From Hevea brasiliensis (lineage: Eukaryota; Streptophyta; Magnoliopsida; Malpighiales; Euphorbiaceae): a stretch of 64,000 bases of DNA. Made by a program: the position numbers and the translations under genes. The notes beneath the pieces were generated by a model. It had not been told where the DNA came from, made no database searches, and saw only the letters and a list, made by a program, of their open reading frames with translations. Location: assembly GCF_030052815.1 (NCBI RefSeq), contig NC_079495.1:34319967-34383966 (forward strand). The letters run 5' to 3'. This document shows, piece by piece, positions 35,153 through 45,519 of this stretch (position 1 is its first letter; each line of letters opens with the position of its first letter).

Positions 35153-35515
35153 ATCTCACTTAAGAAGAAGGATGGAAGTGGGCAAATGACCTTTGGTGAT
35201 AATGACAATAGTAAAGTTGTGGGAATAGGTAAGGAAAATTCTCTTGTCCTTGACAAGTACTTGTTGATGTTTTGAAGCATAATTTGCTTAATTTAAGTCC
35301 ATTATATGATAAAGGTTGTAGAGTCATTTTTGAATCAAAATCTTATTTTGTTTCTAGAATATCCAATAATAAAATGTTTTTTATTGGTGAAAGAGTTGAA
35401 AATATTTATGTTATTAATTTACTAGCTATGTCTAACAAAGATATCAAATGTATTGGGGATGGAAGGAAACAGAGACTTGGCTATAAATCATATTTGATAG
35501 AGATAATTTGACAGT
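35153..35515 (+). pseudogene. Copia protease / GAG-pre-integrase fragment
   Basis: Two overlapping frames give 'KKDGSGQMTFGDNDNSKVVG' and, after a frameshift near 35275, 'NLSPLYDKGCRVIFESKS', 'ISNNKMFFIGERVENIYVIN'. This is the region between protease and integrase in copia polyproteins. It directly follows the LTR end at 35152, with no link to a copia LTR nearby. A frame running across the LTR/copia junction at 34925-35275 is chimeric. Confidence 0.75.
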
Positions 35516-35840
35516 TTTATTCAATTTTTTTTATCTATTTGGGTCTATTTATACCGACGGTTCCCTTAGCACTTTTTGCAACCAAAAGTTTTATTGCCTC
35601 TAAAAGAAACTCTACCCCCCTTCCCCCACACCAAAATTCTTATTCTAACACTCTAACTCTTTAATCATATATTTAAAATACACTCATGACTACTATCACC
35701 ATATGCATTCATCCTAGGAACCCTAGATTTCACCATTGTTCCTCCACAAGGTAGGAATTTCCAACATTGGAACTTGGTGTATGTTGCATTCTTCCCTCCT
35801 TAAGAACATTCATCCCTGAATATCTAAAAAATTCAAAGAC
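35516..35840. other. Noncoding stretch with a candidate polypurine tract
   Basis: No gene is recognised. On the minus strand 35612-35629 reads as a G/A run (GGGGGAAGGGGGG core), located just downstream of the chromovirus integrase remnant that reads on the minus strand, so it may be that element's polypurine tract. A TATAAATAG-like string lies further left on the minus strand near 35550. No LTR start is definable. Confidence 0.4.
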
Positions 35841-36830
35841 ACACTTAAAACAGGTGGGGATACTACTGTAACATGGAATCATAGGTCTCCCATGTGCAAT
35901 CTTCCATGTTGTGATAACTCCAAGGGACTTTAACCATTGGTATCTCTCTGTTCCTTAACCTTCTAATCTATGTATCCATAAACTGAATAGGTTGCTCAAC
36001 ATAAAAATGATCTTCTGAAATTTCCATGTTTAGCTCACTCATAACCTTGTTCAGATCTGATAACAACTTTTGTAACATTGAAACATGGAAAATCAGATGT
36101 ATCCTCTCAATCCCTGGTGGCAAAGGTAGCTTATAAGATACATTTCTGACCTTTTGTAGCATTTTTTACGGCCTTGTGTACCTTGGAGCTAGTTTACCCT
36201 TCTTTCCAAACTAGTTTACACCTTTCATAGGAGATACCTTCAAGAGCACCATGTCATCTTCCTAGAATACTACTTCCATTTTGTAAAGATCTGTATAACT
36301 TTTCTATTTGCTTGATGCCATCTTGGAGCTTACCTCGATAAGGACATTGCCTGATTAGTGATTTTCACCAGTTCAGTACCTATTATAGCTCACTCACCAA
36401 CTTGTTCCTAACATACTGGAGACCTACACTTGCTTCCATACAGAGCTTCATATGGTGCCATTCCATTGCTAAAGTGATAGCTATTGTTATACACAAACTT
36501 AACTAGAGGAAGATACTTCTTCCATGATCCTCTAGAGTCTCTATCGTTCTTTCTGGCTGTTCGTCTATTTAAGGATGAAAAGTAATGCTAAAGTCTAATC
36601 TAGTGCCCATCTAATTTTGAAGACTAGGCCAAAACCTTGATGTGAACTGTGGTTCCCTATCTGATGCTATTGTCATTGGAGTTCCATGCAACCTTACTAT
36701 CTCTTCAACATACACTTGAGCTAACATATCCACAAAATAGTTAGCCCTCACAGGGATGAAATGGGCAGTCTTGGTTAACTTGTCTATTATTACTCAAATC
36801 GAGTCATTTCTGCTGTAATACCAGCCATTT
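35840..36830 (-). pseudogene. Chromovirus integrase and chromodomain remnant, heavily decayed
   Basis: On the minus strand segments resemble integrase: 'WKKYLPLVKFVYNNSYH' and '[17 protein letters not shown]' near 36400-36530, 'LPPGIERIHLIFHVSMLQK' near 36060-36130, and a chromodomain-like tail around 35850-35930. Stops occur every few dozen codons. It differs clearly from the Tekay family of G1 and G2. On the upstream (right) side it is cut by LTR-like DNA from 36836. Confidence 0.75.
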
Positions 36831-37157
36831 TCTGATGTTGGAATATTTGTCGTCAATGGAATATTCTAGTGAAAATTAAAACTTCACTGACAAGAGAGTG
36901 GCAGTAAGATGTGAAAGTATATTTATGCATGTGTGTTTGAAGTATTCAAAATGCTTTTAAAAATGAAAATGTTTTAAAGGTTTTCATCCCTAAAAGTTTT
37001 CAAGTGTTTATTTTGGGCAGAAGGAACTTCGATAGCCGAAGGATGGACTTTTGGTAGACAAAGTCCTTTTTATGATTCAAATGCCCATTTGGACAAAACG
37101 CACTCCAACAATAAAAAGCATGGCTTCCAGTAGCTAAAAGTCCCTCGACAATGAGGG

Positions 37158-37165
37158 TATAAAAA
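37158..37165 (+). promoter_or_regulatory. TATA box
   Basis: GGGTATAAAAAGGGTCC is followed about 50 bp later by a CT-repeat, a common plant core-promoter arrangement. It would drive the LTR-like sequence in which it lies. Activity is not shown. Confidence 0.5.
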
Positions 37166-37619
37166 GGGTCCAAAGCTCATTTTGCTATCAAAACACTTAG
37201 GTTTTCTCTTCCTCTCTCTCTCTCTCTCAATTGCTGGAGCATACAAGGAGCTCATTGAAGAGATTTCCTTAGGTTTTTTCAAGATCTAGAGATGGATTCT
37301 TCTATATAGAAGTTTAAGAGAATAGATTCAAGCTTTGGGACTTTGATTATCTCACCTCCAAGCTCTAAGAAAAGAGATAACCTTCTTTTTTCCTTGATCT
37401 AATAGATAGATCTGAGAAAGTTAATGAGGGATTAGGTTATTATAACATCAATTTCATGTAAAGTTGTTTTTAAGATGAGTTTTGGAAAATTTATAGGTTT
37501 TTATAACTTATGTTGAAATTTCATGTTTTGTTGTTAGGTTAGCCATGTTTAAGTGTTATGGGCCTTAAATGGCTAGTTTTCCTTGATGGATTTGAAAAAT
37601 CCATAAATATACCATGTTG

Positions 37620-40600
37620 TGTGACACCCCTTACCCGTCTACTGTGTAGCCAAGTAAGATATGCCATACAGTGTGCCGGAGCACCAAATCATATTTTCAT
37701 TACAATTTACCCTTTTTAATTCATTTATTTATATTTTTGATTAATCTGAATTTTCCGCAAATTTTATAGAAAATTCGGTAGAGTACCGACTGTAAATTGA
37801 AAAAACAGTTCTTCTAAATCTATTAAAAACACTTCCAATATAATCATAATTTTAATCTCAGTCAACCACCAACATCTTTCCACAATTTCTCAAATGACAT
37901 CAATATTTCAAAAATTCAATTCATTCATATCATACTCAACTCCATAAGAAAAACTCAAATTATTACTGAACATAGTTCATAAATAATTACATTAAAAGCA
38001 TAATTATATGAGTTTAAAATATACATAACAAAAGTTTACAAATACAAAAGATCAAAAGTAGCCTAATGTCCTACTAATGCACTGCAAATGTGAGGTGACT
38101 CTGGACTATGTGTGCAGATATGAAAACTCACTCGGTATGAGGTCTACTGGACTCCTCAGCTATGTCTCCAGTACTTATGCGTGGCAAAAGCGACGCGCTA
38201 AGCAATTCTGCTTAGTGGTGACAATATAAAATAAAATAACTAAAATAACATTAATATGCAGAATGTATGTTTACATTTTAGGTAGACTTAATTTCTGGCA
38301 TTTATTGTAGTATTATTCGACTAAAATTTTGTAAGATTCATTATCATTGCCCGAGTAACCCATACTAGTCGACTGGACTGGATAAACGGGTAAATTGGCA
38401 CTGGGTACTAAGTACCTCAGACCATTACACCATCGGTCACATTGTGTCTCCCGGTGCGCAACAGAACAGCTAATAAGCTGTAATAATCATCAGGGATAAA
38501 ATTCAAGTATAATAACTCAATCAACATAGCCAAAGGCTATTTTATCACAGAATGGCACGTGAGGCCATAAAACACAGAATGGCATGAAGCCATATGCAGT
38601 ACTGCTAACAAAACCCTATTGGCATGCCAACCTATCCAAACCAATCTTGTTAGGTGTACTAGGGCATGTTACACTCTTAAATTGTACAATTCTTGAAATT
38701 TAAGTTTAGGTGTTACTATTTATTGCATTAATCAACAAAAATGTTGACTTTCGCATAGACAATAGGTAAATTGGTTTTACTACTCCCAACATACCACCTT
38801 TTGCATTCTAAAATTGTTGGTATTGGTTGCCAATACCATTTCTAAGCTTAATGTTAATTGTTTAAAATTTTCAGATTTCAAGCCTTGTATTTACTGTTTC
38901 ATTAGTTATTTTTGCAGTGGGAATTTGGCAAAGTTATCAATATGAAAGTTGTTCCTTATTGTGTCTAGTTACATTTCTTTTTTTGAATCACTCCATTTGG
39001 AGTTTTGTAGCTCAAGTTATGGCTTAAATACCATGACTGGCCGGATTGCCAACTTCTTAGATTTTCTGGACTGACCAAATCTATAGTGTTTTGTGCAGTG
39101 ACTTCAGGTCACCTTTTAAACATGTTATGATCAAATTTTGGGTTAGTTTTCTTCATGAAAGTTGTAGGTCTATGTCTCAGCTATTTTCTGGTAAAATTTC
39201 AGGTGAATTGGACCTTTCTACACTGAGTTATGACCAAATGAATAAATACTGTTTATTTGGTCATTTTGCCCAAGCAGAATGCAGGTCACCCGGATTAGGG
39301 CAATTTTTAGGTCAACTTGGTTTGATTTTCTGGGCATGGTTTCTTCACCAAAGTTGTGCTATTATGTGTCTAGTTTCATGTCCAATCAGACTTGCACCAA
39401 TTGAACCTCTACAACTCCAGTTATTGCTGTCCAAACCTACTGGACTCATACCCAGTCCTGCAGGTCACCAAGGCCAGCCACACTAACTTCAATTCCCAAT
39501 AAACCAACCACTTCATTTCTTATTCATACATAACCAAATGGTCATTAATTGACCATTAAAACCTACTTTCACCATTACATAATCAAAGTCTCAATTTCAT
39601 CCCAAACCCTAACTCAACTTTCTCAAAACATGCATTTAACTTGCATTTCATTATTCCACTCAAGAGACTAATACTAAGGGCAGCCATACTACCATTTTAG
39701 TTCCATGAAATCCTTAAAACCTTACCACATCCAAGTTTGCCAAAAATGTGGGATGGGCATACACATGATATTTATTAATTTTTTTTTGTAAATTTATACT
39801 CAATCATACTCCTTCAACATGAATTGAAAGAGAAAAGGCAAGTTAAGTCACTAACCTCCAATGGAGCTAATTCTAAGCTTGTAAAAGTTCCTGTTTTCTA
39901 CTTCTTTTTGTTATCTTTAGCTTGCCCAAGGTGTAGTGAATTTTTTTTGTGAAGACAAGTATAGCTTTTATGGTGAAAAGCTTGAAATACTCAAGTTTGA
40001 AAGAAAAGAAAAAAAAAATGGTGGAATGCTTAGGAAGAGATTTTTGGCTACCATGGAAGGAAGAGGAAGATGAAGTGATTTTTTTGTCTTCCTTATCCCT
40101 TATAAAATTTTTACTCAATTTTCTTTGGTGGAAGAATTATAATGACATCATAATGATGTCATAAGTCCAATTTCTCTCATTTTCCATCCTTTTCTTGTCT
40201 ATTTAATTTAAATTCAATTTTTAGCAATATTTATTCATATTTTGTATCGTAATAATTATTTACTTAACTGGACAAGTCGGCTAAAAATCACTTCTGAAGG
40301 CGAAATGACCAAAATGCCCTCCGTTTAGCTTAACAGACTAAAATTGTCTGTACCAATTGAAAAATTTTTCTAAGCATTTTCTTGGCATTCTAATGCCATA
40401 GGAACCTCAATGACCCTTCTCTGGAGTCTTAAAAATTATTTTATGATTTTTTCCTCAAGTCTAGGGCTCCTAGTTGTGAGAACTGCAACTTTCCACTAGG
40501 TTACCCATCGCTAGGGCACCGGCTCATTTAACTTGGTTGTATTTTATTTCTAAAATTTTTCATAAATTTTTCTTATTAATATTTGAGTTAATTATGGTTC

Positions 40601-40703
40601 CTCACTTTAGTTTAAATATTTTTCTAGACATTCTAGCTGTCCGAACCGACACTGGTTACCAAAAGAGTAGAATGTACCGAGTTGCTACCGGGAGGGTGTT
40701 ATA
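37620..40703 (-). mobile_element. G1 3' LTR
   Basis: It starts TGTGACACCCC at 37620. The inner edge reads GGGAGGGTGTTATA where the outer edge of the other LTR reads TTACA, so the terminal dinucleotide next to the polypurine tract is altered. It contains the CTAAGCA/TGCTTAG hairpin (about 38197-38215) and the ~200 bp modules (about 38940-39400). Confidence 0.93.
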
Positions 40704-40704
40704 A

Positions 40705-40716
40705 CTCTTCCCCTCT
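40705..40716 (-). other. G1 polypurine tract
   Basis: The minus strand reads AGAGGGGAAGAG directly inside the 3' LTR, matching copies at 4583-4594 and 53277-53288. Confidence 0.8.
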
Positions 40717-40726
40717 AATTTAAATT

Positions 40727-41870
40727 TCATCCTCGAAATTTACCTAATGCAAACAGTTGAGAAAACTGTTGCCTTATTGTCTCTTCACTTTCCCAAGTTG
40801 CCTCCTCGGTGTTGTGGTGCCTCCAAAGCACTTTCACCAGTGGAATCTGCTTATTCCTCAACTCTTTCACTTCCCAAGCCAGGATCCGTATGGGTTCTTC
40901 TTCATATGTCAAATCTGGTTGTACTTCAATTTCTTCCATGGAGATGACATGTGAAGGATCTGAGCAGTATCTTCTTAGCATAGATACTTGGAACACATTA
41001 TGGATCTTGTCCAGCTCTGGTGGTAAAGCTAGCTCAGAGGCTCTTTGGTCCCACACGTTCAATGACTTCATATGGGCCAATGAACCTAGGGCTCAACTTA
41101 CCTTTTCTTCCAAACCTCAGTACCTTCTTCCACGGTGACACCTTGAGGAACACTTTGTCGCTAACTGCATAGTCTATTTCTTTTCTCTTCAGGTCAGCAT
41201 AAGATTTTTGTCTATCTGAGGCAACCTTCAGATTGGCTTTGATTAGCTTTACCTTCTCATCAGTCTGTTTTACCAGGTCTGGCCCTACCAGTTTATCTTC
41301 ACCCAATTTAGTCTAGCACACTGGAGTTTTACATTTCCTCCCATACAGTGCTTCATATGGGGCCATTTGGATACTAGCTTGGTAGGTATTATTGTATGCA
41401 AATTCTGCCAGTGGGAGGTATCTATCCCAACTTCCCTCAAACTCAATGACACAACTCCTCAGCAAATCTTCAAGGACCTAACATATATTTCATGTTATTA
41501 TTATCATTTCAGTTCAATATTTGCGTTAGTTCAATTGGTTTCAATTGTTTACCTGGATTACTCTTTCTGATTGCCTATCTGTCTGAGGATAGAAAGCTGT
41601 GCTGAAGTGAAGTTGTGTACCCAAGGATTCATGCAACTTCTTCCAAAATCTCGATGTAAACCTTGGGTCTCGATCAAATATGATGGAAAGTAGAATTCCA
41701 TGCAGTCTAACTATCTCACTGATATACAATTCTGCTAACTTCTATAGTGAGTAGTCACCCTAATCGGCAAAGTGTGTCGACCGTCACAATCTATCTACTA
41801 TCACCCATACTGCATCATGCTTCTTCTGGGTGAGAGGTAGACCACTTATAAAATCCATGGTGACCCGATC
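40727..41870 (-). pseudogene. G1 integrase core, C-terminal domain and chromodomain
   Basis: Read on the minus strand: catalytic core from about 41870 ('[18 protein letters not shown]' near 41640), the intron-like block (41478-41552), then 'LVGPDLVKQTDEKVKLI', 'KVLRFGRKGKLSPRFIGPYE', 'LALPPELDKIHNVFQVSM' and the chromodomain tail 'LVKVLWRHHNTEEATWESEE'. The integrase inserts the DNA copy; the chromodomain should guide it to marked chromatin. A frame change near 41035-41080 ('GPKSL' versus the other frame) and stops between 41730 and 41870 and near 41307 break it. Confidence 0.9.
41478..41552 (-). other. Putative intron in G1 integrase (copy 2 of 3)
   Basis: The minus strand reads CAG|GTAAACAATTG at the left end and ATATGTTAG|GTCC at the right, 75 bp, AT-rich, phase 0. 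A CTAAC string, matching the plant branch-point consensus, lies inside. Retention would end translation after three codons. Exon sequence on both sides matches uninterrupted integrases of other chromoviruses. Confidence 0.65.
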
Positions 41871-42989
41871 CTATTTCCATTCAGGTATGCATATAGGCTG
41901 TAGCAAACCCGATGGAACTTGATGTTCTACCTTGACTTGCTGACATGTCAAGCATTTAGTCACATAGTCAGCTATGTCCTTCTTCATACTAGGCCACCAA
42001 TACTGAAGCTTTAGATCATGATATATTTTTGTACTTCCTGGGTGCATAGCATAAACACTGGTGTGTGCCTCTTTTAGAATACTGACTTTCAATTCCCCAT
42101 CATCTGATACACATACTCTTCCTTTGTAGTACAGACACCCATCTGCTTTCACCTCATAGTCAGTTGCTTTCCCTTCTGAGATTTTACTCACAATAGCCTT
42201 TAGCTTCTCATCTGCCTTCCGCCTATCTAAAATCTGTCGTAGCAAGTTTGGCCTTACTTGCAACTCAGCCAAAATAGCTCCATCTCGAGCCAAGGATAGA
42301 CGGGCATTCAATGATCTCAAAGCTGTGATGCATTTTCTGCTTAAAGCATCAGCAACCACATTTGCCTTCCCAGGATGATAATCAATCACACAATCATAGT
42401 CCTTCAGGAACTCAATCAATCGCCTCTGTCTAAGATTGAGTTCCTTCTGGGTTGGCAAGTATTTTAGACTTTTATGGTCTGTATCTATGTAGCATTTTTC
42501 ACCATATAAATAATGCCTCCATATCTTCAGTGCGAAGATAATTGCTGCTAACTCCAGGTCATGAGTAGGGTAGTTCTGTTCATGTGGCCTTAACTGCCTG
42601 GAAGCATAGGCGACCACTTTCCCCTCTTGCATCAATACACACCCTAACCCATTATGAGAGGCATCACTGTAGACCACAAAGTTCTTTCTCGACACTGGCT
42701 GTGTTAACACTGGTGCTTCTATCAACATAGCCTTCAGCCTCTCAAAACTAGCTTGGCACTTATCGTTCAAGCCAAATTTCACATTCTTGTGTAACAACTT
42801 GGTCATTGGAGTAGCTATAAGAGATAACCCCTTCACAAATCTTCTGTGATATTCAGCTAGCCCCAAGAAACTTCGGACTTCAGTTGTATTTCTGGGAGGC
42901 TTCCATTCCATCACTACTTCTATCTTTTTGGGATCCACTCTAATCCTCTCTACTGATACTATGTGTTTAAGGAAGGAGATTTCACTCAT
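41871..42989 (-). CDS. G1 RT thumb, RNase H and integrase zinc domain (open 372-codon segment)
   Basis: This open segment begins in the RT thumb ('[18 protein letters not shown]'). It continues through RNase H ('[17 protein letters not shown]', '[15 protein letters not shown]', '[17 protein letters not shown]') and a linker ending '[10 protein letters not shown]'. It ends in the integrase zinc-binding domain ('[19 protein letters not shown]', 'CLTCQQVK') and 'PICIPEWK'. It is part of a larger polyprotein, not a gene with its own start. The zinc-domain histidines and cysteines are present. The frame stops at 41871, before the catalytic core. Confidence 0.92.
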   Translation of the reverse strand: MSEISFLKHIVSVERIRVDPKKIEVVMEWKPPRNTTEVRSFLGLAEYHRRFVKGLSLIATPMTKLLHKNVKFGLNDKCQASFERLKAMLIEAPVLTQPVSRKNFVVYSDASHNGLGCVLMQEGKVVAYASRQLRPHEQNYPTHDLELAAIIFALKIWRHYLYGEKCYIDTDHKSLKYLPTQKELNLRQRRLIEFLKDYDCVIDYHPGKANVVADALSRKCITALRSLNARLSLARDGAILAELQVRPNLLRQILDRRKADEKLKAIVSKISEGKATDYEVKADGCLYYKGRVCVSDDGELKVSILKEAHTSVYAMHPGSTKIYHDLKLQYWWPSMKKDIADYVTKCLTCQQVKVEHQVPSGLLQPICIPEWK

Positions 42990-43865
42990 TCAGAAGTCGC
43001 ACTTGGACAGCTTAGCATACAACTTCTTTTCTCGTAGGGTTTGTAGAACAATCCTCAAATGTTCATCATGTTCTTCCCTAGTCTTGGAATACTCCAGAAT
43101 ATCATCAATAAAGACCACTACAAACCGATCTAAATATGGATGGAAGATACGGTTCATAAGGTCCATAAATGCTGCTGGTGCATTTGTTAACCCAAACGGC
43201 ATCACTAGGAATTCATAATGTCCATACCTGGTTCTGAATGCAGTTTTTGACACATCTACATCCTTTACCCTTAACTGATGATATCCTGATCTGAGATCAA
43301 TTTTTGAAAATACACCGGCTCCCTTTAACTGATCAAACAGGTATTTATTCTTCACAGTTATTTTGTTCAACTGCCGGTAATCAATACACAATCTCAAGGT
43401 TCCATCCTTCTTCTTCACAAACAGCACCGGAGCTCCTCATGGTGACACACTGGGGCGTATGAACCCCTTATCAAGCAACTCATTTAACTGAATTTTTAAC
43501 TCTCTCAATTCAGTGGGTGCCATCCTATAAGGAGCAATAGAAATTGGTGCTGTACCCGGCATTACTTCAATAGCAAATTCGACTTCCCTTTCTAGTGGTA
43601 AACCAGGCAATTCTTCAGGAAATACATCTGGGAAGTCTCTTACTGTGGGTATATCACACAGGTTCGGCTTAGCCTGCCTAGTATCAACCACGTGTGCTAA
43701 GTAAGCTTTATAGCCTTTTCTCATCAATCTTCTTGCAACTGTGACTGAGATAACATTGGATAGGAAATTTGTCCTTTCACCCATAATAGTAATCTCATTA
43801 CCCTCAGAAGTTTTTAGAGAAATCCTCTTCAATTTGTAATCAACTATTGCCTGATGACGTGACAA
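42990..43865 (-). pseudogene. G1 protease tail and reverse transcriptase
   Basis: The 43437-43865 part holds the protease-RT linker and RT start ('[14 protein letters not shown]', '[19 protein letters not shown]'). The 42990-43427 part holds '[20 protein letters not shown]', '[18 protein letters not shown]' and the catalytic '[12 protein letters not shown]'. A stop separates them near 43430. Relative to G2, seven codons (PLPRIDD) are missing near 43343, an in-frame 21 bp loss inside a conserved RT block that probably inactivates the enzyme. Confidence 0.92.
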
Positions 43866-44385
43866 CTAGTCCATTCCCAAAATCACGTCAAACTCATAAA
43901 AGTGCAATTCAATTAGGTCTGCTGAGAATTCATACCCCTGAATCCTCAACGGGCAACCTTTATACACTTTATTCACTACCACACTATGGCCTAGTGGATT
44001 TGTGACTAGAATATCTTGATCACTCTCCTCTACTGAAACTCCCCTCTCTATGAGTAGTTTGATGCAGATGCATGAATGAGTGGATCCTGGATCCACCAAT
44101 GCATGCACAGATGTGTTGTAGAGGGAGAACGTACCCCTGATGACATCCAGGGCATCTTGCTCCTCCTAAGCTCTTATGGCATAGGCTCGCAGTACTCGAC
44201 CTCTGCCTCTCACCGACTCGGATGTGCCTCGGTGATGACCACCGCCTCAGATGATCGGGCTTCCTACCCCTTTGAGGTGCAGGGGCAGGCCTATCAGCTT
44301 GTGTTAGGGCAACTGTAGTAGTCCTCTTTGGGCAATTTTTGATATGATGTTCTGTAGATCCACACCGTAAGCATGCACCAGTCAC
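43866..44385 (-). pseudogene. G1 nucleocapsid zinc knuckle and aspartic protease
   Basis: The CCHC knuckle 'CLRCGSTEHHIKNC' (CX2CX4HX4C) lies at about 44340-44385. In another frame the protease follows with 'ALVDPGSTHSCI', whose DPG replaces the usual D-T/S-G, a variant common in plant chromoviruses, and 'FDVILGMD' at its end. Frameshifts between 44108 and 44340 separate the two. Confidence 0.85.
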
Positions 44386-44569
44386 TCACCAACAGTCCCC
44401 CTTGTGCCACTTCTGGCAGTATGGATAGGCAGAAGATGCTGGGGCTAGTCCCCTGAACACTGTCCCTGGAGAGCTGCCCACTGATGGTATGGACTGGCCT
44501 CTCCTGTGGTGCAGGCCTCGGGACTAACCACGACCTTGTGGTTGTCTGAACCACGAGCAGGGAGGACCC

Positions 44570-45391
44570 TTACTTCTTCTCGGGAGCAGAAAATGAACTG
44601 GACTGACCTGGACCCCTCTTCTGCTGTCTTTCCCTTCTATTTTGCTCATTTATTCGGACTCTTTCTACTTTCAATGCAGCATCTACTAATTTGGCAAAAT
44701 CCGTGATCTCCAATGCTGTTATCATAACTTTGATATTGTCATTGAGCCCTTCTTCGAACCTTTTGCATCTTTCTGCCTCTGTAGGGACTATCTCCCTTCC
44801 ATACCGACTCAGTCTGATGAATTCTCGCTCATACTCTACCACTGATAATTGCCTCTGTCTCAGATTGATAAATTCTCTTCTTCTCTCTTCTAAATACACT
44901 TTACTGACATACTTCTTCCTGAACTCTGTTAGGAAGTAATCCCAGGTGATTTGATCTGGTTGCACCTCACTAGTTACTGTGTCCCACCACTGGTATGCAT
45001 CATCTTGAAGTAGGTACATAGCACCCTCTAGGTTCTGCTCGAGGGTGCAATGAAGCTGTTTTAGCACTCTGATTGTTCTATCCAACCATTTTTCAGCTGT
45101 CATGGGATCATCCTCCTTCTTCCCAAAGAAATCCACAGCCCCATGTTTTTATAGTTTCTCTAGATAGGATTTCTGTGTTACTGGTAGAGGTTATGGCTGT
45201 GGTTGTGGTGGTGGAATTGCCCCCATCATTTGCCTGTAGAATTCGGTCATTTGCTAAAATAATGCAAATTGAGGTTTGGCAGGTGCCTTAGCTGCTGATG
45301 GAGCAGATTCTCCCCTACCCACAGATTCAGCCCTTGGTGGAGTACAACTCTCCACCTCTTCATCAACTGCTCTTTGAGAGGCAGGATCCAT
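44570..45391 (-). pseudogene. G1 gag
   Basis: The likely start is ATG at 45391 ('MDPASQRAVDEEVES'), about 130 bp inside the 5' LTR. Stops near 45245 and 45150 break the N-terminus. The main capsid part (44570-45136) has 'FFGKKEDDPMTAEKWLD', 'LLQDDAYQWWDTV', 'ITWDYFLTEFRKKYV' and 'RRREFINLRQ', the retrotransposon gag domain. G2 gag (57219-57981) is the same protein. Confidence 0.9.
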
Positions 45392-45502
45392 ATCCTAATC
45401 AAAATAACAAAACAAATAGGTCTGCATCAGTGTTACCTCAATACTTACAAATGCAATACAATGGTATGCACTCTATCTAGGCCTAGAAATACCTAAACCG
45501 AT

Positions 45503-45514
45503 GCTTTGATACCA
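45503..45514 (-). other. G1 primer binding site, initiator-Met tRNA
   Basis: The minus strand reads TGGTATCAAAGC, one base off the TGGTATCAGAGC complement of initiator-Met tRNA, five bases from the 5' LTR. G2 has the perfect form. Confidence 0.85.
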
Positions 45515-45519
45515 CTAAA

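Noticed and set aside
34925..35275. 116-codon frame that could be a host gene
   Set aside because: It runs across the junction between a Tekay-related LTR end (35152) and a copia protease-region scrap, so it is chimeric by chance.
39091..39486. 131-codon frame with 'WAWFLHQSCAIMCLVSCP', seen also at 1826, 47138, 51925 and 59692
   Set aside because: It coincides with the repeated ~200 bp LTR modules, is antisense to the element, and its ends differ from copy to copy.
40757..41138. Plus-strand frames of 60-110 codons across 40747-41138 and 53329-53611
   Set aside because: They are shadows of the integrase C-terminal domain and chromodomain on the minus strand.
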